The notes: generated by a model from the letters alone, not told the origin. 64,000 bases of DNA from Ferruginibacter sp. (GCA_013141115.1 JABFRP010000003.1:62001-126000); one strand, 5' to 3'; shown: positions 51,178 through 61,120, counted from the first letter of the stretch. A program made the numbers and translations.

Positions 51178-51670
51178 TTTTTGATTTTAGTTGTAGATAC
51201 AAAAATCAAAATCTTTTATTACTGATAAAACCCGAATCTTGCTGACTTAAAACAGTGTCATCTATTTTTTATACTCTCCGGAAAAGGCGCAATCAGAATT
51301 TGGGTAAAATGTAAAGTTTGCATTTTTCCGTAGAGTCAAACTGTTGTTAGCAATGCTTTTACTCCTTTTGCTGATACTCATACACAAAACGCCTATATTC
51401 TTTTCCAAGGTGATTGTATGTGATTTCTTCAGTCACTTAGTTTTTTTATAGTTTGACGGGAAGTTATTTACGAAGGCTGGGTAATAGCATTCCGTTCGCC
51501 TACAACCGCTGTTGATTGTCCGCAGGATGCTGTGCAAAAATGTTTTGATGAAGTTAAGATTAAATGCTCAGTGTTGTTTGTGCTACCCGAACTGAAGATT
51601 GACTTTTTGTTGCTGAAGTTCCAATGTCTGGCCCCGATTTAGCTAAATCCAAACCTGGCTGCAGTAATGG
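51178..51670. other. Gap with a direct repeat unit
   Basis: Bases 51433-51458 (TCACTTAGTTTTTTTATAGT-like) match 52369-52394 in 23 of 26 positions, and the similarity continues for about 20 bases (ACGAAGGCTGGG / GCGAAGGTTTGG). The two copies flank the gene 51671-52264. No gene is seen in this gap. Confidence 0.6.
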
Positions 51671-52264
51671 CTACTCAATGTATTTATGTGTCCTAAATCG
51701 GTTAAACACCTTCTTAACAACTTTTCTTGCAGCATTTTTTTTGCCTGGGTCGCAATCAATATCCAGTGAAGCACTCCAAAATTTCTCGTTTTTTTTGTCA
51801 ACTCTGCAAAGTTGAAAATTAAATGTCTGTTGATAAGATGTTCGAGAAGTTGTAGTTGAACTTGCAATCGGGCCGTAGGCGCTCTCTGTTCTATTTGTAC
51901 TTGTGTTGTATTTGGTATCAAGTAAAGCTGTGTCAGTTGGCAATAGGAATAAAATAGCTTTGTAGCCAGTTTTATCTATCAGTTTAAATTCTCTATTTGC
52001 TTCTTCTGCATTCCTACCCAAATAAAAATATGATACTATGATTTTTTGGTTATTTAATTCTTTAATCATTGTGTTACTCATATCGGCTAAGAAAATCCTT
52101 GTTACAGAAGATCCCATTCCTAAAATCAAAATACTGTCGAGTTTGATATCTATCGTATCAGCTTGCTTTTCCTTAAAATCTATATCAGTAAAAAGCAATG
52201 GCCCGAGTTGAGAGTAACCTGTAAACGAAATAAAAACAAATATTATTAGAAGTTTGAGTTTCAT
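51671..52264 (-). CDS. Hypothetical secreted protein, 197 aa
   Basis: There is a signal peptide (MKLKLLIIFVFISFTGYSQ). The mature part has strands and helices (LDSILILGMGSSVTRIFLADMSNTMIKELNNQKIIVSYFYLG, GYKAILFLLPTDTALLD, FNFQLCRVDKKNEKFWSASLDIDCDPGKKNAARKVVKKVF). It resembles the GNA1162/LptE-like or PEGA-like small periplasmic proteins only in general shape, so no name is given. It is flanked by direct repeats. Confidence 0.6.
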   Translation of the reverse strand: MKLKLLIIFVFISFTGYSQLGPLLFTDIDFKEKQADTIDIKLDSILILGMGSSVTRIFLADMSNTMIKELNNQKIIVSYFYLGRNAEEANREFKLIDKTGYKAILFLLPTDTALLDTKYNTSTNRTESAYGPIASSTTTSRTSYQQTFNFQLCRVDKKNEKFWSASLDIDCDPGKKNAARKVVKKVFNRFRTHKYIE

Positions 52265-52412
52265 GATTTTTTTAGCTAACGGGAGTTTGTGAAAAAACTA
52301 AAAAAGAGCTTTGAGAGTGGCTTAAACCACAAACATTCTTCAATAGGTATCCGAACTACTAGCAAATATCACTTAGTTTTTTCACAGTCTGACGTTACGC
52401 CTTTGCGAAGGT

Positions 52413-52553
52413 TTGGAATTTGAAATTCGTCTGACCAGCAGTAATGCTGAAAAGAAATATGATTATAAAATTATCAAAAAAACATTTTTAGAAAGCGTCC
52501 TGCCCCCAACCAAAGCTGAAAGTGATTTGGCTGCAGGGCTTTTGGAAATGTAA
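52413..52553 (+). pseudogene. Possible coding remnant, 46 codons
   Basis: From a TTG at 52413 the frame reads LEFEIRLTSSNAEKKYDYKI, then IKKTFLESVLPPTKAESDLAAGLLEM to a TAA at 52551-52553. The composition is protein-like, but there is no ATG and no recognised family. It follows directly on the direct repeat at 52369. It could be the end of a deleted gene or chance. Confidence 0.25.
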
Positions 52554-52566
52554 GTTATATTTTGTG

Positions 52567-52878
52567 TCACAATACTGTTAGCTCTTCAGGATAAATATTA
52601 AAAGCATCTTTGAAGTTTCTCCTTATCCAGTTTTTCATTTCTTCATCGCTGTATTTTGATGTTAACCAGTGATAGTCATATGTGAAATCTCCACGTTCCT
52701 TTATCCACTTCATTATCATGTCATAGGTCGTATTAAATGTATAAAATGCTTGGAAGGTGTCAAGAGTATTTTGTTCTGAATAGTCTTCAAATATCATTGG
52801 TTTTATTTCACCGCCGATATCATCAATAAATAATGCTCGGTGCTTATTAAAAACTTTTTCGACAAGGCTTAGATTAAG
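52567..52878 (-). pseudogene. In-frame continuation of the HExxH gene after a stop
   Basis: Immediately after the TAA of the upstream gene the same frame continues LNLSLVEKVFNKHRALFIDD, then IGGEIKPMIFEDYSEQNTLDTF... to the stop at 52567-52569, with 103 sense codons. There is no in-frame ATG, GTG or TTG before the Met at 52797. The translation is compact and protein-like (for example YDYHWLTSKYSDEEMKNWIRRNF). It looks like the C-terminal part of one gene whose reading is cut by a single stop codon. Confidence 0.55.
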
Positions 52879-54198
52879 TTATTTACTTGCTTCACTAGTC
52901 ATAGATTTTCCTGTCCAACAGAAAATACTAGGATATCTTAGTTTATCTTCTTGAAAACGAATATACTTTGAAGCGAAAAGTCTTATTGATAAATTCTCAG
53001 GATTAAACTTCATTTCACTTTCCTCTTTGAGAAGATTTTGAATTTCTTCATTGTTATCAATCCAACTTGCTACAACAGCACTTCCATAAAGTGGAGGGAA
53101 ACACACTATTTCCCTACATAATTCCTCACTGAGATTTATATACTCCTCTCGTGAATAATCCTTGACCGAATTTATCCAATTTGTTTTTTGTTTTCTAATT
53201 GCTTGGCATAGCATTATGAATCTCATTCCCGGGTCGTTAGAAATTATAAATGATTCATAATGTATAATGTCATGAGGAAAGCCATCAGTTGGATTAATAG
53301 CTATGTCACAAATCAATAAAAATAAGCCAACAATAGAATTGTTTAAATTATCAGGCAATTCAATTTCTGTAATTTCCAAAAAGAGATTAAATGCTTCAAT
53401 GTATATACCATGCAGCATCCCGAATTTTTGAAAATCGCTATACAGTAATTTGTTCTCTGAAGCTATAGTCAAATATTGAAGTTGATTAAATCTTGCTTGT
53501 CCTTCAAAGATTGCCTTTGTACCAAGAGGTGAAATTCCCATACTTGAATCAATAAAGAAACCTGGAATTTTTTCTTGTTCTAACTTTTGGAAACCTTCCT
53601 GCCAATCTTTTATTTTAGGGAGAAAGTTATATTCTCTGTCTATTGAAGCAGCAAGAGTATTTATAGAAGATGACCATAGTATATGGAAGCAGTGCCCCAT
53701 GTTAAGGAAAAAGCGCTGGTCTTTTACTATCTTATTAATGTTTTTGTTATCAAGAATATATGCCTTAGCATAAGTGATGTCATAATAGTTGTTTAGTATC
53801 TTATTAACTTCTTGATTGTCGTGCTTTCCAGTAAACGAATAATAATGTTTATCATACTCAACTATTGATTTAAATTTTTCATTTCTTTTTACAAGAGTAT
53901 TTAAATTTTGATGAGCTGAATGAGCAATAAATGGGTAGCTAAGGCTTGTTAGAAAACCTAAGTGGGAACCCACATGTTGCCACCAATGAATATTCTCGTG
54001 CATGAATGTTGAGAAAGCTTGAATTCTGTCAAAGCTAATTTTCTCCTCTTTTAATGCATTGTGAATATCATCTCGAAGTCTTACTACAAATTGTAAGGGA
54101 TTATAAGTTCCACGAGATTTTGTTCCGTTCAATGATGAATCAAAATCAGAATCAAGAAATTCATCTGTTTCTAATAAGTTTATATTTAGTTTGGTCAT
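52879..54198 (-). CDS. HExxH metalloprotease-like protein, probably truncated
   Basis: 439 residues, cytosolic, no signal peptide. FMHENIHWWQHVGS (His67, Glu68, His71) is a zinc-binding HExxH. GTKAIFEGQARFNQLQYLTIASENK supplies a Glu-rich stretch of the kind that follows such motifs, and many aromatic residues suggest a helical domain. The family is not recognised. The frame continues for about 103 codons beyond the TAA at 52879-52881, so the true protein may be about 543 residues. It lies alone in an AT-rich, repeat-bearing stretch. Confidence 0.65.
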   Translation of the reverse strand: MTKLNINLLETDEFLDSDFDSSLNGTKSRGTYNPLQFVVRLRDDIHNALKEEKISFDRIQAFSTFMHENIHWWQHVGSHLGFLTSLSYPFIAHSAHQNLNTLVKRNEKFKSIVEYDKHYYSFTGKHDNQEVNKILNNYYDITYAKAYILDNKNINKIVKDQRFFLNMGHCFHILWSSSINTLAASIDREYNFLPKIKDWQEGFQKLEQEKIPGFFIDSSMGISPLGTKAIFEGQARFNQLQYLTIASENKLLYSDFQKFGMLHGIYIEAFNLFLEITEIELPDNLNNSIVGLFLLICDIAINPTDGFPHDIIHYESFIISNDPGMRFIMLCQAIRKQKTNWINSVKDYSREEYINLSEELCREIVCFPPLYGSAVVASWIDNNEEIQNLLKEESEMKFNPENLSIRLFASKYIRFQEDKLRYPSIFCWTGKSMTSEASK

Positions 54199-54367
54199 GT
54201 TGATTTGTAGTAGGGTGTCTCTTAGCCTTGCAGCTTACTCATAAATATACGAAGCTTTTAAACTTCCCTATCCTTCCCCATATTTTTATAAGCGCTTAAT
54301 TTTTATTGCTTACAAAAAATAAACGAAACAGCTATTTACCTGATTGAAGTTTCGTAAATGCAACTTA

Positions 54368-54997
54368 TCAACTCCCCAGCAACTTATTTTTCTGCGCCGC
54401 ATATTCTTCCTGTGTAAGGGCACCTTTTTGCAGCAGGTCGAAAAGCTTATGCAATTCATCGGCAATCATTTGTTGCGATGGGGCAGTAGCAGGATTAATA
54501 TTTTTTGCAATGGCCTGGGCTAGCTGTGTGGCCTGGCTGGTAATTTGTGTTTTTTTATATTCTTCCTGCGCATGGGTAATAGTATCTTTCAATAATTTAG
54601 GATGGTGAATGAGTTGGTATTTGGTTTCACCCATTTCGGCAGCGGTTTGTATATCCACATTGCCATAACCTAAAATTCTGCCCAGTATTGGTTGGTCGTA
54701 TTCTACATTATTAATTTTATCCAGCGGACTTTCTTTGGAGTAGCGGGTAAAGAAACCACTTTCATCCACCACCCTCATGTTAGTTACAGCCCACAGGTTG
54801 TATTTCCAGTTAATGTATTCTATCAGAGGAAAAATGGCCGTTACTAAAATGATGATGAACGCAATTGTATAATCAGTCATCAGCCACAGCAACAAAGCGG
54901 CAAGCAGCAGCCATGCAAAAACCGGCAGCACCATTTGTATCCAATGCTTGCGTGTTATGAGCAATAGTTTTTCGTCTTTTTTTAATTGAGTTCTCAT
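54368..54997 (-). CDS. PH domain protein with SHOCT tail
   Basis: 209 residues. Two membrane helices (WIQMVLPVFAWLLLAALLLWLM, IAFIIILVTAIFPLIEYINW) precede the bPH_2 domain (WKYNLWAVTNMRVVDESGFFTRYSKESPLDKINNVEYDQPILGRILGYGNVDIQTA). The C-terminus is a SHOCT module (ADELHKLFDLLQKGALTQEEYAAQKNKLL). Bacterial PH/SHOCT proteins are membrane-bound and of unknown function. It is a single gene. Confidence 0.85.
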   Translation of the reverse strand: MRTQLKKDEKLLLITRKHWIQMVLPVFAWLLLAALLLWLMTDYTIAFIIILVTAIFPLIEYINWKYNLWAVTNMRVVDESGFFTRYSKESPLDKINNVEYDQPILGRILGYGNVDIQTAAEMGETKYQLIHHPKLLKDTITHAQEEYKKTQITSQATQLAQAIAKNINPATAPSQQMIADELHKLFDLLQKGALTQEEYAAQKNKLLGS

Positions 54998-55059
54998 GAT
55001 GTTTACAATTATGCTGATACAATACTATAAAGTTACACTCAATTTACTTTTTGTGTTGA

Positions 55060-55111
55060 AACAAAAAAAGAAATCAAGACAGGCAAGTTATACAATACTT
55101 TCCTGTCTTGA
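55060..55111 (-). terminator. Terminator of the M13 peptidase gene
   Basis: TCAAGACAGG (55074-55083) and CCTGTCTTGA (55102-55111) form a 10-bp stem with an 18-base loop. On the minus strand TTTCTTTTTTTG follows. It lies about 93 bases after the stop. Confidence 0.6.
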
Positions 55112-55204
55112 GATTTAAAGAATATTATTTCTTTACTGCTAAATCCATTGCTTTCAAATAAATAATAACCAGCAGTTAAAGTAGAAAAGCAATATTGGAT
55201 ACTC

Positions 55205-57238
55205 TTACCAGATCCTCACCCTTAAACTATCGGCACGGTACATTTTATCAGCAGGCTTAATATTGAAGCTGGTATAAAATTCATCCACATCTGTAAAAGG
55301 CCCGTTTACCCTGTATTTGGCAGGCGAGTGTACATCGGTTAATAAGCGGTTGCGTAATTGCTCCTCCCTGGTATGGCCCAACCAGCCCAATGCATAGCCC
55401 ATAAAATACCGTTGCATGGGTGTTAAGTTGCTGATGTTTTTATTGTCTTTAAATTGTTGTGTTTTTTTAAATGCTTCAATACCTAATAAAATACCACCCA
55501 GGTCGGCAATGTTTTCGCCCAGCGATGCTTTGCCATTTATGTGGTACCCTTTAACAGGTTCAAAGGCATTAAATTGTTCTACCATTACATTGGCTCTTTT
55601 TGTAAAAGCGGCTTCATCAGCTTTTGTCCACCAGCTTACTAAATTTCCTTTTTCATCAAACTGCCTGCCTTCATCATCAAAGCCATGCGTTATTTCGTGG
55701 CCAATGGTGCTGGCACCGCCATAACCATACACTACTGCATCATCCAGTTCTTCATCCCTGTAACCCGGCACGGTAAAAATGCCGGCAGGTAAAACAATTT
55801 CATTATTGCTGGGGTTGTAATACGCATTGTAAGTTTGCGGATACATATCCCATTCATCCCTGTCAACAGGTTTGCCCAATTTGTTGTAATTATAATTGTG
55901 CCACCACAACCTGGCATTCATATAATTTTTTGCCAGGCTTTCTTTACCAATTTCCATTGCCGAAAAATCTTTCCATTTATCAGGATACCCCACTTTACTT
56001 TTTATGCTGGCTAGTTTGGCATACGCTTTTTGTTTAGTGCTATCACCCATCCAGGCCAATTTGCCAATCCTGTCTTTTAAGGCTTCACGTATTGCTTCCA
56101 CCATATTGCTGTAGCGCTTTTTAGCGGTTTCGTTAAAAAATTCTTTTACATATAATTGCCCCAGCATTTCTCCCATGGCGCCTTCTTCCATTTCAATAGC
56201 TCTTTTCCACCTGGGCTTTCTTTCTTTGGCACCGGTAAATAATTTTACAAAATTAAATGCTTCAATATTGTAAGCTTCTGGCAATACCCCGGACATATCG
56301 CTGATCAAATTAAATTTTACATAGCTTTTTAAATCGCTGATAGGGGTGCTGGTTAATACCGCATTCATGCCTTTAAAAAATTCGGGCTGGCCAACAATTA
56401 CAGAGTCTATATTTTTTACGCCGATAGCATTTAAATAACCTGGCCAGTCAATATTGCCTGCCATTTTATTAAGATCGGTTACCGCCATTTTATTATAATT
56501 CTTATACGGATCTCTCAGGTCTTCCAGCTTACGGGAAACGGTAGCCAGTTTAGTTTCAAATGCTAAAATGTTTTTAGCAGCAGTGGCCGCAGCGGCAGCA
56601 TCTTCTCCCGCCATGGTAAGCGTTTTGGTAATGTACTTCACATATTCGTTGCGAATATTGATGGTAGCCGAATCGGTTTTAAAATAATATTCTCTTTCGC
56701 CTAAAGCAAGTCCGCCCTGCCATAAACTATACGCCATCACATCACTTTTTTTAGCATCCTGTGCCACGTACTCACCAAAGAAAGCGTTAGAACCGATCTT
56801 TTTAAAATCACTTACTGCTACAATTAAAGATTTTATATCCGTAATAGCATTTACTTTATCCAGTAAAGGCTGAATAGGTTTTAATCCATCGGCTTCAATT
56901 TTTGCGCTGTCCATGGCCATAGCCCAAAAGTCGCCTATCTTTTGATCGTCGGTGCCCTTGGCTGCATTGGCCGCCGCCGCTTTTTCTGATATTTCTCTTA
57001 AGCGTTTTAAATTTTCTTCCATTACCATGTTGCCAATACCCCAACTGGATTGATCACCGGGAATAGGATTTCTTTTTATCCAGCCACCATTGGCATAATC
57101 AAAAAAATCGTCGCCGGGTTTTACAGTGCTGTCTAAATTAGCCAGTAAAATATCGGGTTTGGTTGCAGCCGCTTTATCAGCGTTATTGCAGGCATATAAA
57201 ACGGTACAGGCAATAGCAAAAGCAAAAAATTGTTTCAT
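55205..57238 (-). CDS. M13 family metallopeptidase (neprilysin-like) lipoprotein
   Basis: 677 residues from the ATG at 57238 (MKQFFAFAIACTVLYACNNAD); the longer frame has no signal. Lipobox VLYAC gives an outer-surface or periplasmic lipoprotein. DFFDYANGGWIKRNPIPGDQSSWG opens the M13 fold. The active site is complete: HEITH (His514, Glu515, His518) and GENIADLGG (Glu575). PADKMYRADSLRVRIW closes the protein, as in the family. It cleaves small peptides. It is a single gene followed by a terminator. Confidence 0.96.
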   Translation of the reverse strand: MKQFFAFAIACTVLYACNNADKAAATKPDILLANLDSTVKPGDDFFDYANGGWIKRNPIPGDQSSWGIGNMVMEENLKRLREISEKAAAANAAKGTDDQKIGDFWAMAMDSAKIEADGLKPIQPLLDKVNAITDIKSLIVAVSDFKKIGSNAFFGEYVAQDAKKSDVMAYSLWQGGLALGEREYYFKTDSATINIRNEYVKYITKTLTMAGEDAAAAATAAKNILAFETKLATVSRKLEDLRDPYKNYNKMAVTDLNKMAGNIDWPGYLNAIGVKNIDSVIVGQPEFFKGMNAVLTSTPISDLKSYVKFNLISDMSGVLPEAYNIEAFNFVKLFTGAKERKPRWKRAIEMEEGAMGEMLGQLYVKEFFNETAKKRYSNMVEAIREALKDRIGKLAWMGDSTKQKAYAKLASIKSKVGYPDKWKDFSAMEIGKESLAKNYMNARLWWHNYNYNKLGKPVDRDEWDMYPQTYNAYYNPSNNEIVLPAGIFTVPGYRDEELDDAVVYGYGGASTIGHEITHGFDDEGRQFDEKGNLVSWWTKADEAAFTKRANVMVEQFNAFEPVKGYHINGKASLGENIADLGGILLGIEAFKKTQQFKDNKNISNLTPMQRYFMGYALGWLGHTREEQLRNRLLTDVHSPAKYRVNGPFTDVDEFYTSFNIKPADKMYRADSLRVRIW

Positions 57239-57352
57239 GTAAAATTGATTTATCAATAAATATAAAGAATGCAGCTGTGGCAAAATAATTTATTTGATAA
57301 GAGGTTATCGCTACAGGCTTAATGCTTAATTTTACGCCTTATTTATTTATAC

Positions 57353-57943
57353 ATGACACCCGAACGCAACGAACGCCTTACTTCTGTTTTAAACAAACGT
57401 CAGCCCGACCTTACCGTGGTGCTGGAAAATGTTTTTGATCCGCACAACATCAGCGCTGTAATGCGTACCGCCGATGCTGTAGGTATGCAGGACATTTTTA
57501 TATTGAATAATAAAATTCCGCCGCACCGTAAATGGGGCGCCAAAAGCAGCAGCAGTGCCGCCAAATGGTTAACCGTACACCAGTTTACCGATGCGGAAGA
57601 ATGTTTTGCAGAGTTACGCAAACGCTACAAAAAAATTTATACCACCCACTTAAGCAGCGATGCTGTTGGTTTGCACGAACTGAATTTAACCGAACCTGTA
57701 GCATTGGTTTTTGGTAATGAACACAGCGGCGTTAGCGAAGAAATTATTGCCATGGCCGATGGTAATTTTATTATTCCGCAGGTGGGTATTATTAAATCGT
57801 TGAATATTTCTGTGGCCTGTGCGGTTACTTTATATGAAGCCTATCGCCAAAAAAGTAATGCCGGGCATTATGATACTATAAAACTGGAAGGTGAAAGATT
57901 GGAAGGGCTGAGGACGGAGTGGGGCTTTCAGGAAGAAGAATAA
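57353..57943 (+). CDS. SpoU/TrmH-type RNA 2'-O-methyltransferase
   Basis: 196 residues. The SPOUT motifs are visible: DLTVVLENVFDPHNISAVMRTADAVGMQDIFIL (motif 1, N-x-x-A-x-x-R-T-A), LVFGNEHSGVSEEI (motif 2) and IPQVGIIKSLNISVACAVTLYEAYRQ (motif 3 with S-L-N-I-S-V). It transfers a methyl group from SAM to a ribose in tRNA or rRNA; the size and motifs fit TrmH-type tRNA Gm18 enzymes, but the target is not proven. It is divergent from the M13 gene. Confidence 0.92.
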   Translation: MTPERNERLTSVLNKRQPDLTVVLENVFDPHNISAVMRTADAVGMQDIFILNNKIPPHRKWGAKSSSSAAKWLTVHQFTDAEECFAELRKRYKKIYTTHLSSDAVGLHELNLTEPVALVFGNEHSGVSEEIIAMADGNFIIPQVGIIKSLNISVACAVTLYEAYRQKSNAGHYDTIKLEGERLEGLRTEWGFQEEE

Positions 57944-58084
57944 TTGCCCGCAGATTACACTGATGCCGCAAATTTTTTTCTGCGTCCTCTGCTTCTCTGC
58001 GTGCCATTCATTCTGTGCTTCTGTGGCAATTTTTTACCGCAGGTAAATGTATTTTCTGCGTCATCTGCGTAATCTGCGGGCAAT
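57943..58084. repeat. Repeat bounded by 16-bp inverted ends
   Basis: ATTGCCCGCAGATTAC (57943-57958) and GTAATCTGCGGGCAAT (58069-58084) are exact complements. The interior holds further TCTGCG/GCGTC-type stretches (near 57983, 58001 and 58055). The first arm overlaps the TrmH stop. This is the TCTGCGTAATCTGCGGGC-type dispersed element known from many Bacteroidota. Confidence 0.7.
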
Positions 58085-58116
58085 TCTCCTAACTTTATTC
58101 CTCCAAAACTTTACGC

Positions 58117-61059
58117 ATGAAAAAAATAGTTTTCTTCTCTCTTGTATGTATTGCAACCACAGCCACCGCACAAAATAAAAAACCTTTAGATCATACGGTG
58201 TATGATAACTGGAAAAGTATTGGCGAACGTATGATTAGCAATGATGGTCAGTTTGTGGTTTATGCCGTTAATCCGCAGGAAGGCGATGGCGAACTGGTGA
58301 TACAAAACCCCACTACGCAATATAAAAAAATAATACCCCGTGGTTACAATGCTGTAATTACCGAAGACAGTAAATATGCCGTATTTAAAATAAAGCCATT
58401 GTTTCAGGATACCCGGCAGGCAAAAATTAAAAAGAAGACAGGCGACGATCTACCTAAAGATTCGCTGGGCATTATAGAACTGGGTAAGGACAATGTAGTA
58501 AAATTTGCTAAAGTAAAAACGTATAAGGCGCCGGAAAAAGCCGCCGGCTTTATGGCATATTTATTAGATAAAGCAGAACCGGCCACACCTAAAGTAAAAG
58601 CCTTGCCCGACTCTGCCACGCAATTAAAAAACTTATTGCAAATGGCCGATAGTTTGGTAAAAGTGGCCGACAGCATCCGCAATAAAACCAAAGAAGCACA
58701 AACCAAAGGCTTGGCCGTTTTAACTCCTGCAAAAAAAGAAACTAAACCTGCTGCCACAAAAGCAGATGCAGAAAAAATTGAAGAAGGCACCGATCTTATT
58801 TTAAGAAGATTTATCGACGGCAAAGAAAAAACTTTTAAGCTGGTAAGCGAATATTATTTTGATAAAAAAGGCAACAAGCTTTTAATAGAAACTACCAAAA
58901 GCAGTAAAGATACCAACAGCAAAGCCATGGTTTTATTATACGATTTGTATGGCGAAAGAACAGATACTTTATTAAAAGGTTGCAATGATTGTAAAAATTA
59001 CGTTTTTGATGAAGAAGGTAAACAGCTGGCTTTTGTAGCAGAGAGAGACAGTGTAACAAAAGCACTCACCAAATTTTATAAACTCTGGTATTATACCAAC
59101 GGGCAAGACAGTGCCAAACTACTGGCCGATAAAAATACAGTGGGCATGAAAGTAGGAACTACCATCAGCGAAAATGCCAATTTGATTTTTAGTAAAGATG
59201 GAAAAAAAATATTTTTTGGTACAGCACTTATAAAAGCGCCAAAAGATACCACGCTGGTAGATTTTGAACTGGCCCGTCTGGATGTATGGCATTACAACGA
59301 TGATTATTTACAACCACAGCAATTAAAACAATTAGACCAGGAATTAAAACGCAGCTACACTGCCGTAATAAATATTGGGCATGATAAAGTAGTGCAGTTG
59401 GGTGCCGAAGATGCAGAAAGAATTAGTTTGGTTAACGAAGGCAATGCCGATTGGGTATTGGCCGAAACCAATAAAGGCAACCGTAAAGAAATACAGTGGA
59501 CGGGTAATGCAAAAATATCTGCCTATGTAATTAACACCAGCGATGGCAGTAAAAAATTAGTGCTGGCCAATGCTGTTGCAAACTTTAATGCATCGCCTGC
59601 AGGTAAGTATGTGTATTGGTATGATGATGTAAAAAGAAATTATTTTACTTATGATGTAGCCACCGGCATTACAAAAAACGTAACCGAAAAAATTAAAGTG
59701 CCTTTGTATGATGAGGAAAATGATGTGCCGGATTACCCAAATCCTTATGGCGTGATGGGCTGGAGTAAGAATGACGAAGCCTTATTTGTTTATGACAGGT
59801 ATGAAGTATGGGAGATAAATTTTAGCACAGGAAAATATGCTGCTATTATTGATAACGTGGCATCTAATCCAAGAAAAAATAAAAAGACTTACAGGTATAT
59901 ATCAACTGACAGAGAACAGCGATTTATTCAATATGGAGAACCTCTTTTAATGAGAGTGTTTGACAACACAACCAAACAATCTGATTTATGTATTGCAGTT
60001 TTGGGATCACCTAACTTACTTTTAAATGAAGGGCTGAGTAAAAATAGTTTTGGATTACCATTGAAAGCTAAGAATGCAGATGCTTATATCTACACCAAAG
60101 AAAATTATACTACGGCACCGAATTTGTTTTTTGATGAAAAACTGAATAACGCAACACAACTTTCCGATATCAATCCCCAGCAAAAAGACTACAACTGGGG
60201 TACAGCCGAATTATTTAAATGGAAAACTTACGATGGTAAACAAAGCGAAGGTATTATTTACAAGCCCGAAAACTTTGATCCAAAAAAGAAGTACCCGATG
60301 ATCAGTTATTTTTACGAAAAACTGAGCGATGGTTTATATGGCTACCAGCCACCATCGCCAACGCCCAGCCGCTTAAACATTTCGTTTTTTGTTAGCCGTG
60401 GTTATGTGGTGTTTGCGCCCGATATTTCTTACACCACCGGCCACCCCGGCAACGATGCGTATAATTATATTGTTAGCGGTGTAAGGGCTATTGTAAAACT
60501 GGGTTATGTGGATAGTACCAAATTAGGTTTGCAGGGGCAAAGCTGGGGCGGCTACCAAACCGCCATCCTTATTACCAAAACAAAATTATTTGCAGCTGCA
60601 TGGGCCGGCGCACCGGTTGCCAACATGACGAGTGCTTACGGTGGTATACGCTGGGGCAGCGGCCTCAACCGCCAGTTTCAATACGAAAAAACACAGAGCC
60701 GCATTGGTGCTACGCTTTGGGAAAAACAAAATCTGTACATCGAAAACTCACCACTGTTTCATTTGCCTAAAGTAACCACGCCACTGGTAATAATGCACAA
60801 CGATGCCGACGATGCCGTGCCATGGTACCAGGGCATTGAATTATTTACAGGCCTTCGCCGCTTGAATAAACCGGTTTGGTTGCTGGTGTACAACAACGAA
60901 GTACATAATTTAATGGAAAGAAAAAACCGTAAAGACATTCAGATAAGGGAGCAACAATTTTTTGATTGGAAACTGAAAGGCGAAAAACCAGTCGCATGGT
61001 TAACTGATGGCGTGCCTGCCACACAAAAAGGCATTGATTGGGGATTGAAGGTGGAGTAA
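58117..61059 (+). CDS. S9 family prolyl oligopeptidase-like peptidase
   Basis: 980 residues with a signal peptide (LVCIATTATAQ). A long N-terminal beta-propeller-type region (about residues 30-690) is followed by the alpha/beta hydrolase domain starting near GIIYKPENFDPKKKYPMISYFYEKLSDG. The triad is Ser809 in GQSWGGYQT, Asp898 in HNDADDAVPW and His930 in NNEVHNL. Periplasmic peptidases of this size that release dipeptides from peptides are common in Bacteroidota. It is intact and stand-alone, with a repeat just upstream. Confidence 0.95.
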   Translation: MKKIVFFSLVCIATTATAQNKKPLDHTVYDNWKSIGERMISNDGQFVVYAVNPQEGDGELVIQNPTTQYKKIIPRGYNAVITEDSKYAVFKIKPLFQDTRQAKIKKKTGDDLPKDSLGIIELGKDNVVKFAKVKTYKAPEKAAGFMAYLLDKAEPATPKVKALPDSATQLKNLLQMADSLVKVADSIRNKTKEAQTKGLAVLTPAKKETKPAATKADAEKIEEGTDLILRRFIDGKEKTFKLVSEYYFDKKGNKLLIETTKSSKDTNSKAMVLLYDLYGERTDTLLKGCNDCKNYVFDEEGKQLAFVAERDSVTKALTKFYKLWYYTNGQDSAKLLADKNTVGMKVGTTISENANLIFSKDGKKIFFGTALIKAPKDTTLVDFELARLDVWHYNDDYLQPQQLKQLDQELKRSYTAVINIGHDKVVQLGAEDAERISLVNEGNADWVLAETNKGNRKEIQWTGNAKISAYVINTSDGSKKLVLANAVANFNASPAGKYVYWYDDVKRNYFTYDVATGITKNVTEKIKVPLYDEENDVPDYPNPYGVMGWSKNDEALFVYDRYEVWEINFSTGKYAAIIDNVASNPRKNKKTYRYISTDREQRFIQYGEPLLMRVFDNTTKQSDLCIAVLGSPNLLLNEGLSKNSFGLPLKAKNADAYIYTKENYTTAPNLFFDEKLNNATQLSDINPQQKDYNWGTAELFKWKTYDGKQSEGIIYKPENFDPKKKYPMISYFYEKLSDGLYGYQPPSPTPSRLNISFFVSRGYVVFAPDISYTTGHPGNDAYNYIVSGVRAIVKLGYVDSTKLGLQGQSWGGYQTAILITKTKLFAAAWAGAPVANMTSAYGGIRWGSGLNRQFQYEKTQSRIGATLWEKQNLYIENSPLFHLPKVTTPLVIMHNDADDAVPWYQGIELFTGLRRLNKPVWLLVYNNEVHNLMERKNRKDIQIREQQFFDWKLKGEKPVAWLTDGVPATQKGIDWGLKVE

Positions 61060-61120
61060 AGTGTGTTGTCAGTCTGGGCTTGTCGAAGACGGGTTAGTGT
61101 TGATGCGTTTGTATTGTTTT

